A stretch of 64,000 nucleotides of DNA from Ancylobacter sonchi. Its GTDB lineage: Bacteria; Pseudomonadota; Alphaproteobacteria; Rhizobiales; Xanthobacteraceae. The stretch covers positions 1 through 64,000 of the forward strand of contig NZ_JAHBGF010000046.1 of assembly GCF_018390695.1 (NCBI RefSeq). The letters run 5' to 3'. This document shows, in pieces, positions 26,392 through 35,059 of the stretch; position 1 is the first letter of the stretch; each line of letters starts with the position of its first letter. The position numbers and the translations under genes are program-made. The notes below the pieces were generated by a model. The model made no database searches. It had not been told where the DNA came from and was given only the letters and a program-made list of their open reading frames with translations.

Positions 26392-27195
26392 TCAGTGATG
26401 GTCGTGCTGGTGCTCGTCGGCGGGCGCGTCGCCGTCGCGGCGCCGGGCCGGCACGCCGGCGATTTCGCGAGCCTTCACCGCGAGTTCGACCAGGACGCGG
26501 TGGACGTCGTGGGCGCCCGTGATGCGCCGGCCGAAGGGCAGTCGGCGCGCCTCGTGGCCGCGGACGAGGTCGCAGCCTTCCGGGTCGATGCCGGTCATGC
26601 GCCAGTCGCCGGCCGCCGCGCCGAGCAGCGCCGTGGCGTAGAGGCCGATGGCGTCGGCATGGTCCTCGTTCATATGCGCGATGGCGCCTTCCTCGCTCGC
26701 CAGTGCCTCCCCGGCGCCGGACAGGTCGGTGAGGAAATCGGCAGCCGGCACCTCGGCGATGCGGCCGAAGCCGGCGACCAGATGCGCGCTCTCCAGCTCG
26801 ATGCGGTAGAAGGCGAAGTCCTTGAAGTCGGCGAAGCCGGCCGAATCGGCGTGGCGGGCGAGGAAGCGGCGCCGGGCGGTGGCGATCTCAGCCTCGCCCT
26901 CGACGCGGAAGATGTGCCCCTTGAGGCTGGCGCGCGAGCCCTGCAGCTCGTCGCCCTCGCGGCGCTCGTCGACCAGAAGGCTGACGCGGCGGTCGCCGGC
27001 GATGTTGCGGGTGTGGCGGGCGAGCTGCGACAGCAGCAGCACCGGGGCGCCGTCATGCAGGCTCGCCACCTGCACCAGCGAGGCATAGGGCCAGCCGTCG
27101 CGATCGAGGCTGGCGAGCGCGCCGGTGCGGGCCTCGCGCAGCAGGCGCTTCACCGTGGCGGCGGCATCGAAACCGGAGGCGTTCATGTCGTTCAT
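26392..27195 (-). CDS. HugZ-family / pyridoxamine-oxidase-fold protein with His-rich tail
   Basis: A 267-residue cytoplasmic protein. Residues 10-150 are a flavin- or heme-binding split barrel (LLREARTGALASLDRDGWPY, HTRNIAGDRRVSLLVD, FYRIELESAHLVAGFG). Residues 165-245 are the DUF2470-like C-terminal domain (IAHMNEDHADAIGLYA, MTGIDPEGCDLV). The protein ends DEHQHDHH, a short histidine cluster that could bind metal or heme. HugZ-type proteins degrade or handle heme; relatives have unknown roles. The ATG at 27195 follows GGGAGACC. It sits between chvI (divergent) and the PckA homologue. Confidence 0.8.
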   Translation of the reverse strand: MNDMNASGFDAAATVKRLLREARTGALASLDRDGWPYASLVQVASLHDGAPVLLLSQLARHTRNIAGDRRVSLLVDERREGDELQGSRASLKGHIFRVEGEAEIATARRRFLARHADSAGFADFKDFAFYRIELESAHLVAGFGRIAEVPAADFLTDLSGAGEALASEEGAIAHMNEDHADAIGLYATALLGAAAGDWRMTGIDPEGCDLVRGHEARRLPFGRRITGAHDVHRVLVELAVKAREIAGVPARRRDGDAPADEHQHDHH

Positions 27196-27473
27196 GGGAA
27201 GGTCTCCCGCGTGGCTTTCCCGGCCGACTGTCTCAGTGACGAAGCCCGGCCGCAGCGTCAAGTGCGAGCCCCTGCCACACGGGACCGGCGGGCATTTTCG
27301 CACGCCCGACACGGAAGTTTGCGCCCGTCATCCCCACCCCTGCGGGCCGGCGCATTGGCTAACCGCTTCGAAACGCGCTATTTCTATCTGAGTCTGCTTG
27401 CGTGTCACATTCTGGCCACGCCAGCACGGTTCACCGCCGGTTGCGACATCCGCCGCCGAACAGGAACATGTAG

Positions 27474-28172
27474 ATGCCGACCATCGCTCTCGTCGACGAC
27501 GACCGCAATATCCTGACTTCCGTCTCGATCGCCCTCGAATCCGAAGGTTACCGCATCCAGACCTATACGGACGGCGCCACCGCGCTCGACGGCTTCAAGA
27601 GCAACCCGCCCGACCTCGCCATCTTCGACATCAAGATGCCGCGCATGGACGGCATGGAGCTGCTGCGCCGCCTGCGCCAGAAGAGCGACATGCCGGTGAT
27701 CTTCCTCACCTCCAAGGACGACGAGATCGACGAATTGTTCGGCCTGAAGATGGGCGCCGACGACTTCATCAAGAAGCCGTTCTCGCAGCGCCTGCTGGTC
27801 GAGCGGGTCAAGGCGGTGCTGCGCCGCGTCGCCCCCAAGGACGGCACCGCGCCGCGCGAGACCGACAGCGCCAAGGTGCTGGAGCGCGGCCTGCTGCGCA
27901 TGGATCCCGAGCGCCACACCTGCACCTGGAAGGGCGAGAACGTGACGCTGACCGTCACGGAGTTCCTCATCCTGCAGGCGCTCGCCACCCGCCCCGGCGT
28001 GGTAAAGAGCCGCAACGCGCTGATGGACGCCGCCTATGACGATCAGGTCTATGTCGACGACCGCACCATCGACAGCCACATCAAGCGGCTTCGCAAGAAG
28101 TTCAAGGTGACGGACGACAATTTCGAGATGATCGAGACCCTGTACGGCGTCGGCTATCGCTTCAAGGAGTAG
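27474..28172 (+). CDS. chvI: Response regulator ChvI
   Basis: A 232-residue OmpR-family regulator. The receiver domain has the acidic pair (LVDDDRN), phosphoacceptor Asp in [13 protein letters not shown], Thr/Ser in IFLTSKDDE and Lys in IKKPFSQ. The C-terminal winged helix runs from about 135 to the end ([29 protein letters not shown]). ChvI acts with ChvG and, in rhizobia, the periplasmic inhibitor ExoR, in the response to acid and host/envelope signals. AGGA precedes the ATG. chvG starts 8 bases after its stop, so the pair is one operon. Confidence 0.97.
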   Translation: MPTIALVDDDRNILTSVSIALESEGYRIQTYTDGATALDGFKSNPPDLAIFDIKMPRMDGMELLRRLRQKSDMPVIFLTSKDDEIDELFGLKMGADDFIKKPFSQRLLVERVKAVLRRVAPKDGTAPRETDSAKVLERGLLRMDPERHTCTWKGENVTLTVTEFLILQALATRPGVVKSRNALMDAAYDDQVYVDDRTIDSHIKRLRKKFKVTDDNFEMIETLYGVGYRFKE

Positions 28173-28179
28173 GCGGCTC

Positions 28180-30087
28180 GTGCTCGACCCGGAGCAGACG
28201 CGCAACCTGCCGCCCGGCGAGGACCCGGAGGAGCAGGATGACGGCGCGCCCGAGACGTCGATGCCGGCCGAGGCGCGCCGGCGCGGCGGCGTGGCGGGCG
28301 CGCTCGGCGCCGGCCTGCTCAGCGGCCTGCGCCGGCTGAAGCATTTCGTCGAGCAGAAGAGTTCGTCGAGCCTCACCCGCCGCATCGTGTTGCTCAACCT
28401 CGCCGGCATGGGCGCGCTGGTGGCGGGCATCCTCTATCTGTCGGAGTTCCGCGCCGGGCTGATCGACGCGCGGGTGCAGAGCCTGCTGGTGCAGGGCGAG
28501 ATCATCGCCGGCGCCATCGCCGCCTCGGCGCAGGTCGATTCCAACGCCATCACCATCGATCCCGAGCGGTTGCTGGAATTGCAGGCCGGCGAGAGCTACG
28601 GGCCGGGCGAGGAAGGCTTCGCGCCGCTGGAGTTCCCGATCAACCCGGAGCGGGTCGCCCCGGTGCTGAAGCGTCTCGTCGAGCCGACCGGCACCCGCGC
28701 CCGCATCTATGACCGCGACGGCATCCTCCTGCTCGATTCGCGCTCGCTCTATTCGCGCGGCGAGATCCTGCGCTTCGAATTGCCCGAGCCGACCGCGCGC
28801 CAGCCGAACTGGATGGAGCACGGCTGGAACAGCATGAAGATGTGGTTCGAGCGCGGCGACCTGCCAGTCTATCACGAGCTCGGGCCGAACAACGGCAAGG
28901 GCTACCCGCAAGTGGTGGACGCGCTGCTCGGCCAGAAGGCCAGCGCCGTGCAGGTGAATGAGCGCGGCCAGATCATCGTCTCGGTGGCGGTGCCGGTGCA
29001 GCGCTTCCGCGCCATCCTCGGCGCGCTGCTGCTCTCCACCCAGGGCGGCGAGATCGACGAGGCGGTGGCGGCCGAGCGGCTGGTCATCGTGCGGGTGTTC
29101 GTCGTCGCCATGGTGGTGATGGTGGTGCTGTCGCTGCTGCTCGCCGGCACCATCGCCGGCCCGGTGCGCCGGCTCGCCGATGCCGCCGAGCGCGTGCGGC
29201 GCAGGACGCGCCAGCGCGTCGAGATCCCCGACTTCACCGGCCGCTCCGACGAGATCGGCCATTTGTCGGGCGCCCTGCGCGACATGACCGACGCACTCTA
29301 TTCGCGCATTGAGGCGATCGAGAGCTTCGCCGCCGACGTCTCGCACGAATTGAAGAACCCGCTGACCTCGCTGCGCTCCGCCGTCGAGACGCTGCCGCTC
29401 GCCAAGAACGACAATTCGCGCGGCCGGCTGATGGAGGTGATCCAGCACGACGTGAAGCGGCTCGACCGGCTGATCACCGACATTTCCGACGCCTCGCGCC
29501 TCGATGCCGAATTGCAGCGCCAGGAGGCCGAGGCGGTCGATTTGCGTCGCCTGCTCGGCACGGTGTGCGGCGTGCAGAACGACGTGGTGCGTGGCGACGA
29601 CGTGAAGGTGAAGCTCAGCTTCGAGCCGGAGGTCGAGGGCGGCAAGCCGGTGCCCTTCGTGGTGCAGGGCCACGATTCCCGCCTTGGGCAGGTGATCAAC
29701 AACCTGATCGACAATGCCCGCTCCTTCTCGCCCAAGGGCGGCGAGGTGCGGGTGGCCTGCCACAAGGTGAAGGGCGGGGTGGAGATCATCGTCGACGACG
29801 AAGGGCCGGGCATTCCCGAGCACGCGCTCGCCCGCATCTTCGAGCGCTTCTACACCGATCGGCCGGAGGAGCAGGGCTTCGGGCAGAATTCCGGCCTCGG
29901 CCTGTCGATCTCCAAGCAGATCGTCGAGGCGCATGGCGGGCGGATCTGGGCCGAGAACCGCGCCCCCGCCCCGCCGCCGCCGGAGCCCGAGCCGGCCGAG
30001 GGCGCGCCGCCGCGCAAGCGCCGCCGCCCGGCGAAGAAAGGGGCGAGCGGCGGGGCGCGCTTCATCGTAAGGCTGCCCTGCACATGA
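28180..30087 (+). CDS. chvG: Sensor histidine kinase ChvG (ExoS)
   Basis: A 635-residue membrane kinase starting at GTG 28180, with AAGGAG spanning the chvI stop. TM1 is at about 70-90 (IVLLNLAGMGALVAGILYL), followed by a periplasmic sensor of about 210 residues, TM2 at about 305-330 and a HAMP. The H-box is ADVSHELKNPLTSL (His autophosphorylation); N- and G-boxes are VINNLIDNARSF and VDDEGPGIPEHAL. Near the C-terminus, between GGRIWAENR and ARFIVRLP, is an insertion of about 35 residues rich in Pro and then Arg/Lys. Pairs with ChvI; in rhizobia the ExoS homologue governs exopolysaccharide and envelope genes. Confidence 0.97.
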   Translation: MLDPEQTRNLPPGEDPEEQDDGAPETSMPAEARRRGGVAGALGAGLLSGLRRLKHFVEQKSSSSLTRRIVLLNLAGMGALVAGILYLSEFRAGLIDARVQSLLVQGEIIAGAIAASAQVDSNAITIDPERLLELQAGESYGPGEEGFAPLEFPINPERVAPVLKRLVEPTGTRARIYDRDGILLLDSRSLYSRGEILRFELPEPTARQPNWMEHGWNSMKMWFERGDLPVYHELGPNNGKGYPQVVDALLGQKASAVQVNERGQIIVSVAVPVQRFRAILGALLLSTQGGEIDEAVAAERLVIVRVFVVAMVVMVVLSLLLAGTIAGPVRRLADAAERVRRRTRQRVEIPDFTGRSDEIGHLSGALRDMTDALYSRIEAIESFAADVSHELKNPLTSLRSAVETLPLAKNDNSRGRLMEVIQHDVKRLDRLITDISDASRLDAELQRQEAEAVDLRRLLGTVCGVQNDVVRGDDVKVKLSFEPEVEGGKPVPFVVQGHDSRLGQVINNLIDNARSFSPKGGEVRVACHKVKGGVEIIVDDEGPGIPEHALARIFERFYTDRPEEQGFGQNSGLGLSISKQIVEAHGGRIWAENRAPAPPPPEPEPAEGAPPRKRRRPAKKGASGGARFIVRLPCT

Positions 30088-30110
30088 GGACATAAGGGGA
30101 GGGAACCTGG

Positions 30111-30596
30111 ATGACCGAGGACGGACCGATCGCCGGTACCCATCGCAGTTCCACCCACCACGCCTCCTGCGTGCGGGTGGGCGAGGCCGGGGTGCTGATC
30201 CGCGGGCCGTCCGGCGCCGGCAAGTCGCATCTCGCTTTCGCGCTGATCCTCGCCGGGCGTACCGGCCTCATCCCGGAGACGGTGCTGGTCGGCGACGACC
30301 GGCTGGTGCTGGAGCGGCGCGGGGATGGGCTGTTCGCCGCCCCGGTGCCGGCGCTCGCCGGCCTCCTCGAGGTGCGCGGCGCCGGGCTGCGCCGGCTGCC
30401 CTATGTCGCGGAAGTCGAGGTGGCGCTGGTGGTCGACCTCCACACGCCCGACGGCGCGCGGATGCCGCGCCCGGAGGATTGCCGCCTCGCGATCGGCGGC
30501 GTCACGCTCACCCGGCTACCGGTCTACGACCGCGGCGATGCGGTGCACCAAGTGCTGGCGATGCTCTCCACCGAGGCCGCGCTTCAGGAAACTTAA
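30111..30596 (+). CDS. hprK: HPr kinase/phosphorylase (short alphaproteobacterial form)
   Basis: A 161-residue protein with only the catalytic domain, as usual in alphaproteobacteria; the N-terminal domain of the Gram-positive enzyme is missing. Walker A is GPSGAGKSHLAFALI and the HPrK signature is ARMPRPEDCRLAIGGVTLTR. It phosphorylates or dephosphorylates the regulatory Ser of HPr, encoded just downstream. It follows chvG by 23 bases with GGGAGGGAACCTGG before the ATG, so it probably belongs to the same transcript. Confidence 0.95.
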   Translation: MTEDGPIAGTHRSSTHHASCVRVGEAGVLIRGPSGAGKSHLAFALILAGRTGLIPETVLVGDDRLVLERRGDGLFAAPVPALAGLLEVRGAGLRRLPYVAEVEVALVVDLHTPDGARMPRPEDCRLAIGGVTLTRLPVYDRGDAVHQVLAMLSTEAALQET

Positions 30597-30873
30597 AGCA
30601 TATCCGGTGGAAATTACCGACGCTTTTCGGCAGGCGTTGCCGCTGTTCCGGCGAAACATTAGTTGTTTCCGTGGCTTAGGCCTTGTTCGCGCGCGGCGCC
30701 GCCTGTCCCCCGTCATCCCCAGGCTTTCGCGCGGCGTACTTGCCAATTATGTGCAGCGCAACGATGATGCTTCCCCCACGGGAGCGGGGGGTCGGCCCGC
30801 TTGTCTCGGAAATCCTGGCAGCGTCGTACGGACGCGCCGGGGATCGTGCCGGTCAGCCGCACGGCGGAGCAGA
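30597..30873. other. Intergenic region between hprK and the EIIA gene
   Basis: 277 bases without a convincing reading frame or strong hairpin. It may contain a separate promoter for the EIIA-HPr pair, but no clear consensus boxes were seen. Confidence 0.4.
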
Positions 30874-31275
30874 ATGATAGGGCTTGTACTCGTCACCCAC
30901 GGACGCCTTGCCAGCGAGTTCCGTGCGGCGTTGGAACATGTGATGGGACCGCAGTCCCAGATCGAGGCCGTCACCATCGGGCCCGATGACGACATCGAGC
31001 AGCGCCGTCTCGACATCGTCGCCTCGGTGAAGGCGGTCAACACCGGCCATGGCGTGGTGATCCTCACCGACATGTTCGGCGGCACGCCGTCCAACCTCGC
31101 CATCTCGGTGATGACCGAGCCGGACATCGAGGTGGTCGCCGGCATCAACCTGCCGATGCTGGTCAAGCTCGCCACCGTGCGCGCCGAGGTGCCGATGGAC
31201 GTCGCCGTGGCGCAGGCGCAGGAAGCCGGGCGCAAATACATCAACATCGCCAGCCGCGTGCTCGCGGGGAAATGA
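30874..31275 (+). CDS. PTS EIIA component, mannose-type (PTS-Ntr-like regulatory phosphotransferase)
   Basis: A 133-residue cytoplasmic EIIA-Man domain: starts MIGLVLVTHGRLASEF with the phosphoacceptor His9, then HGVVILTDMFGGTPSNLAIS, PDIEVVAGINLPMLVKLATV and ends AGRKYINIASRVLAGK. Alphaproteobacteria carry this protein without sugar permeases; it takes phosphate from HPr and acts in regulation. GGAG precedes the ATG. Its stop overlaps the HPr start by four bases (ATGA), indicating translational coupling. Confidence 0.95.
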   Translation: MIGLVLVTHGRLASEFRAALEHVMGPQSQIEAVTIGPDDDIEQRRLDIVASVKAVNTGHGVVILTDMFGGTPSNLAISVMTEPDIEVVAGINLPMLVKLATVRAEVPMDVAVAQAQEAGRKYINIASRVLAGK

Positions 31276-31580
31276 CGGGCGGGGACATCAGCTTGGCTAC
31301 CGCCTCCGCCAACCTGCAGCGCGAACTGCCCATCCTCAACAAGCGCGGCCTGCATGCCCGCGCCTCCGCCAAATTCGTGCAGACGGTGGAGCGCTTCGAC
31401 GCCGTGGTGCGGGTGACGCGCTGCGGCGAGACGGTGAGCGGCACCTCGATCATGGGGCTGATGATGCTCGCCGCCGCGCCGGGAACCTCCATCCTGGTGG
31501 AGGCGGAGGGCCGCGAGGCCGAGGCGGCGATCACCGCGCTGGCCGATCTGGTGGGCGACCGCTTCGGCGAGGGCGAGTAG
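31272..31580 (+). CDS. ptsH: Phosphocarrier protein HPr
   Basis: A 102-residue HPr. His-P site in NKRGLHARASAKFVQT; the regulatory serine, target of HprK, is in SGTSIMGLMMLAA; the C-terminal helix is EAEAAITALADLVGDRFG. It carries phosphate from EI-Ntr (not in this window) to the EIIA just upstream. The start overlaps the EIIA stop. It carries about 12 extra residues at the N-terminus relative to E. coli HPr. Confidence 0.95.
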   Translation: MTGGDISLATASANLQRELPILNKRGLHARASAKFVQTVERFDAVVRVTRCGETVSGTSIMGLMMLAAAPGTSILVEAEGREAEAAITALADLVGDRFGEGE

Positions 31581-31699
31581 CGGCTCGGGCGGCGGCTCGA
31601 CCGGGAGCGCAGCCTTCTTCCTTATCGTTCTCAACGATCATCCCCTCGGGAGCCGGCAGGGTCGGACCTTTCCGGGACGGCGACCCATGGCCGGGCGCG

Positions 31700-32195
31700 G
31701 CTTCTCCCCCTCTCCCCGAGGGGAGAGGGGTGGGGCGAGGAAGCGCTACGCTTCCTGATGTCGTTCCCCGTCACCGTCCCGCCGAACGGTCCTGCCTCTC
31801 CGCCGAACCCCGTCGTTGCCGGAACCGCGTCCGGCAGCAGCCGGGTTCGGATGGGGAGAGGGAAGTTAAGGGGCGGCCCGGAGGTCTACCGGGACCGCCG
31901 CTGCCTTCTTGGCTGCCTTCTTGCCCTGCCCTTTCCGAGTAGCCTTTTGAGATGTGGGGCCGGGTCGAACCCCTGCGGGACCGGCGCCCTATGGCTTGGT
32001 GCAGAGTCTTTACCATCTTCCCTTGGGGAAGGGGTTGGGGTGGGCGGGCTCTACGCTTCCCGATGTCGTTCCCCGACATCGCGCCGCCGAGCGGTCCACT
32101 TCTCTGCCGAAGCCGGCTGTTGCTGGAACCGAGCCCGGCGGCAGCCGGGTTCGGGCGGAGAGGGAAGTTAAGGGGCGGCTCGCAGGTGCCCGGCC
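31700..32195. repeat. Two diverged ~150-bp direct repeats in the ptsH-ahcY intergenic region
   Basis: Copy A (about 31740-31886) and copy B (about 32045-32189) share CTACGCTTCC, GATGTCGTTCCCCG, GCAGCCGGGTTCGG, and GAGAGGGAAGTTAAGGGGCG in the same order with a 302-305 base offset. Each is preceded by a CCC/GGG hairpin (31707-31730 for A; CTTCCCTTGGGGAAGG at about 32021-32036 for B). No gene is recognised in the whole 31581-32451 stretch, so the unit is a duplicated intergenic element, most like a REP/MITE-type repeat. Confidence 0.65.
31707..31730. terminator. CCCCTCTCCCC palindrome downstream of ptsH
   Basis: CCCCTCTCCCC (31707-31717) and GGGGAGAGGGG (31720-31730), two-base loop. It is the same palindrome family as at 24024 and 48462. 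It lies about 130 bases past the ptsH stop at the front of a repeat unit. Confidence 0.6.
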
Positions 32196-32303
32196 CCGGC
32201 GTCGGTTGAAAGAGCGACGGGCCTGTCGAGCGCGGCCGGCGGCATTTCGGAGGCGGCCGCCCGTGTGCGGCGGGCCGCATTTCAGGCTTCGTTTTCGCCT
32301 GTC

Positions 32304-32323
32304 ATATAAAGACATCTTTATAT
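32304..32323. promoter_or_regulatory. 20-bp palindromic operator upstream of ahcY (SahR-type candidate)
   Basis: ATATAAAGACATCTTTATAT: nine-base perfect arms around a CA centre, 128 bases before the ahcY ATG and strikingly AT-rich for this DNA. As recalled, the SAH-responsive ArsR-family repressor SahR controls methionine-cycle genes including ahcY in Proteobacteria through an AT-rich palindrome of this kind; the match is from memory, not a search. No sahR gene is in the window. Confidence 0.65.
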
Positions 32324-32451
32324 CGTTATTGAAACCTCCCGTCGGGACTGCTATCAACCCGACCGAGCTTCGATCCATCGGGCCGGAGCCGCTTCGTCCA
32401 TGCCGTCGGCATGGCGGCGGCGCGCGGCTCGTCAGGCAAAAGGAACCGACC

Positions 32452-33858
32452 ATGGCCACCGCCAGCGACTACATCGTCAAGGACATCAGCCTCGCCGGCT
32501 TCGGCCGCAAGGAGATCGATCTCGCCGAGACCGAGATGCCGGGCCTGATGGCGATCCGCGCCGAATACGGCCCGTCGCAGCCGCTGAAGGGCGCGCGCAT
32601 CGCCGGCTCGCTGCACATGACCATCCAGACCGCCGTGCTGATCGAGACGCTGGTCGCGCTCGGCGCCGACGTGCGCTGGGTGTCCTGCAACATCTTCTCG
32701 ACCCAGGACCACGCCGCCGCCGCCATCGCGCAGGCCGGCGTGCCGGTGTTCGCCTATAAGGGCGAGACGCTGACCGAGTACTGGGACTACACCGCCAAGC
32801 TGTTCGACTGGCATGGCGGCGGCGTCCCTAACCTGATCCTCGACGATGGCGGCGACGCCACCATGCTGGTGCATTACGGCCTCAAGGCCGAGGGCGGCGA
32901 CACCGCCTTCCTCGATACCCCCGGCTCGGAAGAGGAAGAGATCTTCTTCGCGCTGATCAAGCGCCTGCTCGCCGAGAAGCCGAAGGGCTGGTTCGCCGAG
33001 GTCGCCAAGTCGATCAAGGGCGTGTCGGAAGAGACCACCACGGGCGTGCACCGCCTCTACAAGCTGGCCGAGCAGGGCAAGCTCCTGTTCCCGGCGATCA
33101 ACGTCAACGACTCGGTGACCAAGTCGAAGTTCGACAACCTCTATGGCTGCCGCGAGTCGCTGGTGGACGCCATCCGCCGCGGCACCGACGTGATGCTGGC
33201 CGGCAAGGTCGCCTTCGTCGCCGGCTTCGGCGATGTCGGCAAGGGCTCGGCCGCCTCGCTGCGCCAGGCCGGCGCCCGCGTCATCGTCTCCGAGGTCGAT
33301 CCGATCTGCGCGCTGCAGGCGTCGATGGAAGGCTATGAGGTGGCGACCATCGAGGATGCCTTCACCCGCGCCGACATCTACGTCACCTGCACCGGCAACA
33401 AGGACATCATCACCGTCGACCACATGCGGCAGATGAAGGACCGCGCCATCGTCTGCAACATCGGCCACTTCGACAACGAGATCCAGGTCGCCGGCCTGCG
33501 CAACTTCAAGTGGACCAACATCAAGCCGCAGGTCGACGAGATCGAGTTCCCGGGCGGCAACCGCATCATCCTGCTGTCGGAAGGCCGGCTGGTGAACCTC
33601 GGCAACGCCATGGGCCACCCGTCCTTCGTGATGTCGTCCTCGTTCTCCAACCAGACGCTGGCGCAGATCGACCTGTGGGTGAACCCCGGCAAATACGACA
33701 AGAAGGTCTACACCCTGCCGAAGGTGCTCGACGAGAAGGTGGCGGCGCTGCACCTGGAAAAGCTCGGCGTGAAGCTGACCAAGCTCTCCCCCGAGCAGGC
33801 CGACTATATCGGCGTGACGGTCGACGGCCCGTTCAAGGCGGATCATTACCGCTACTGA
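32452..33858 (+). CDS. ahcY: Adenosylhomocysteinase
   Basis: NAD-dependent hydrolase splitting S-adenosylhomocysteine into adenosine and homocysteine, closing the methylation cycle. 468 residues from the ATG at 32452, full length. It has [19 protein letters not shown] at the N-terminus, the substrate region [17 protein letters not shown], the NAD-binding [18 protein letters not shown], and ends [10 protein letters not shown], the conserved Lys-Tyr-containing tail that caps the neighbouring NAD site. The upstream frame has no protein character. A perfect palindrome at 32304-32323 suggests SAH-linked repression. It lies in the expected place after the PTS genes. Confidence 0.97.
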   Translation: MATASDYIVKDISLAGFGRKEIDLAETEMPGLMAIRAEYGPSQPLKGARIAGSLHMTIQTAVLIETLVALGADVRWVSCNIFSTQDHAAAAIAQAGVPVFAYKGETLTEYWDYTAKLFDWHGGGVPNLILDDGGDATMLVHYGLKAEGGDTAFLDTPGSEEEEIFFALIKRLLAEKPKGWFAEVAKSIKGVSEETTTGVHRLYKLAEQGKLLFPAINVNDSVTKSKFDNLYGCRESLVDAIRRGTDVMLAGKVAFVAGFGDVGKGSAASLRQAGARVIVSEVDPICALQASMEGYEVATIEDAFTRADIYVTCTGNKDIITVDHMRQMKDRAIVCNIGHFDNEIQVAGLRNFKWTNIKPQVDEIEFPGGNRIILLSEGRLVNLGNAMGHPSFVMSSSFSNQTLAQIDLWVNPGKYDKKVYTLPKVLDEKVAALHLEKLGVKLTKLSPEQADYIGVTVDGPFKADHYRY

Positions 33859-33891
33859 GAGCGGCGCCGCGGCGCGATCGATGAATAAAGG

Positions 33892-33914
33892 AAGGCCGGG
33901 TTCGTCCCGGCCTT
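33892..33914. terminator. Terminator after ahcY
   Basis: AAGGCCGGG (33892-33900), loop TTCGT, CCCGGCCTT (33906-33914), nine perfect pairs, followed by CGTCGTTTC. Located 33 bases past the ahcY stop and also downstream of the convergent acetyltransferase. Confidence 0.8.
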
Positions 33915-33962
33915 CGTCGTTTCACGCGGGTTGTCGGGCGGCCGGCGGGCGGCTGGGGGCGC

Positions 33963-34460
33963 TCACAGCTCCTTCTGCATCAGCACCAGGTCGAGCCGCT
34001 GGCCGAACTTGATACCGATGCCGCGCATATAGCCGGACTGTTCGAAGCCGAGCCGGCGGTGCAGGGCGATGGAGGCGTCGTTGCCGGCGGTGATGCCGCC
34101 GATCATCACCTTCTTGCCGATGGTGCGTGCCGGCTCGAACAGCGACCCGACCAGCTGCGCGCCGATGCCGCGGCCACGGGCGCCCTCCGCCACATAGACC
34201 GAATGCTCGACGCTGATGCGGTAGCCGTCGAAGGGGCGGAAATCGCCGAAGCTGGCATAGCCGAGCACGGAGCCGTCCTCGCTCTCCTCCACCGCCACCA
34301 TCACCGGGTAGCGCTTGGAGACGCGGTCGATGAGCCAGGCGCGGCGGTTGGCGAGGTCGACGAGGCCATCGTTCCAGATGGCGGTCGAGGTGAGGACGGC
34401 GCGATTATAGATGTCGAGGATGCCGACGAGGTCGCGCTCCTCCGCATGGCGAAGCAGCAT
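33963..34460 (-). CDS. GNAT N-acetyltransferase (phosphinothricin/L-amino-acid type)
   Basis: A 165-residue acetyltransferase of the YncA/PAT group: starts MLLRHAEERDLVGILDIYN, has AVLTSTAIWNDG, VLGYASFGDFRPFDGYR, the acetyl-CoA loop VAEGARGRGIGAQLVGSLF and HRRLGFEQSGYMRGIGIKFG near the end. Family members acetylate methionine sulfone/sulfoximine or phosphinothricin, acting in detoxification of amino-acid analogues. The exact substrate is not determined by sequence. Convergent with ahcY. Confidence 0.85.
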   Translation of the reverse strand: MLLRHAEERDLVGILDIYNRAVLTSTAIWNDGLVDLANRRAWLIDRVSKRYPVMVAVEESEDGSVLGYASFGDFRPFDGYRISVEHSVYVAEGARGRGIGAQLVGSLFEPARTIGKKVMIGGITAGNDASIALHRRLGFEQSGYMRGIGIKFGQRLDLVLMQKEL

Positions 34461-34658
34461 GGTGGTTCTTTCGCTCCGGCGGTCCCCGGAGCCGTCCCGG
34501 CCGCCGGCGGCGCCGCCATGGCAACGGTCTAACGCGGCTTCGCCCCCGCGCGCAATGTCGCGCCCACGGGAATTTCAGCGGCGCTCGTCTGGAACCCCGC
34601 CGCATTCTTCCCATATCACCCGGGCACGGGGCGACCGTGAGCCAGGGAAGGAACCGGA

Positions 34659-34985
34659 ATGAACGCGAACGATCCGTTCGGCCAGATGCGATTTACCGTG
34701 CAGCGGGTGAGCTGGTGGCAGGTGGCGATCGTCGTCGCCGTGGCACTGGCCGTCGGCACGGCTCTGGCGCTGGTGGCGGCAAGCGTGTTCATCGTGGTGG
34801 CGCCGGTGCTGCTGATCGCCGGCCTCGCCTACAAGCTGTTCGGCACCAAGCCGCGCCGCCCCGAGGGTGGCCCCACGGTGATCGACGCCGAATACCGCGT
34901 GCTGTCGCCCGAGGAGGCCGCGCGCGACCGCGACGGCCGAAACAACGGCTACGATCCGCGCGGCACGTCCGGCCGGCTACGCTGA
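34659..34985 (+). CDS. Small membrane protein, uncharacterised
   Basis: A 108-residue protein, MNANDPFGQMRFTVQRVSWW, with one long hydrophobic region, or a closely spaced helical hairpin (QVAIVVAVALAVGTALALVA and VFIVVAPVLLIAGLAYKLF), then a charged tail GPTVIDAEYRVLSPEEAARD. The cytoplasmic tail motif VIDAEYRV(L/V) is frequent in small alphaproteobacterial membrane proteins of unknown role. GGAACCGGA precedes the ATG. It lies between the acetyltransferase (divergent) and fpr. Confidence 0.75.
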   Translation: MNANDPFGQMRFTVQRVSWWQVAIVVAVALAVGTALALVAASVFIVVAPVLLIAGLAYKLFGTKPRRPEGGPTVIDAEYRVLSPEEAARDRDGRNNGYDPRGTSGRLR

Positions 34986-35059
34986 GAGCGGGCCGATGGG
35001 ATTTGTCGGCCCGCTGCTGCGTCTGGTGGACTACCTGCTGAGGCGCGTGGTGAACGCCC

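Noticed and set aside
24487-27516. 1009-codon plus-strand open frame
   Set aside because: Runs antisense to three well-supported minus-strand genes and shows only low-complexity Ala/Arg/Gly sequence.
31885-31950. Minus-strand Lys/Ala-rich tail (KKAAKKAAAV)
   Set aside because: No start codon or upstream domain; sits between duplicated intergenic repeats.
32200-32451. SAM-type riboswitch before ahcY
   Set aside because: No SAM-II or SAH riboswitch consensus could be recognised; the palindrome is better read as a protein operator.
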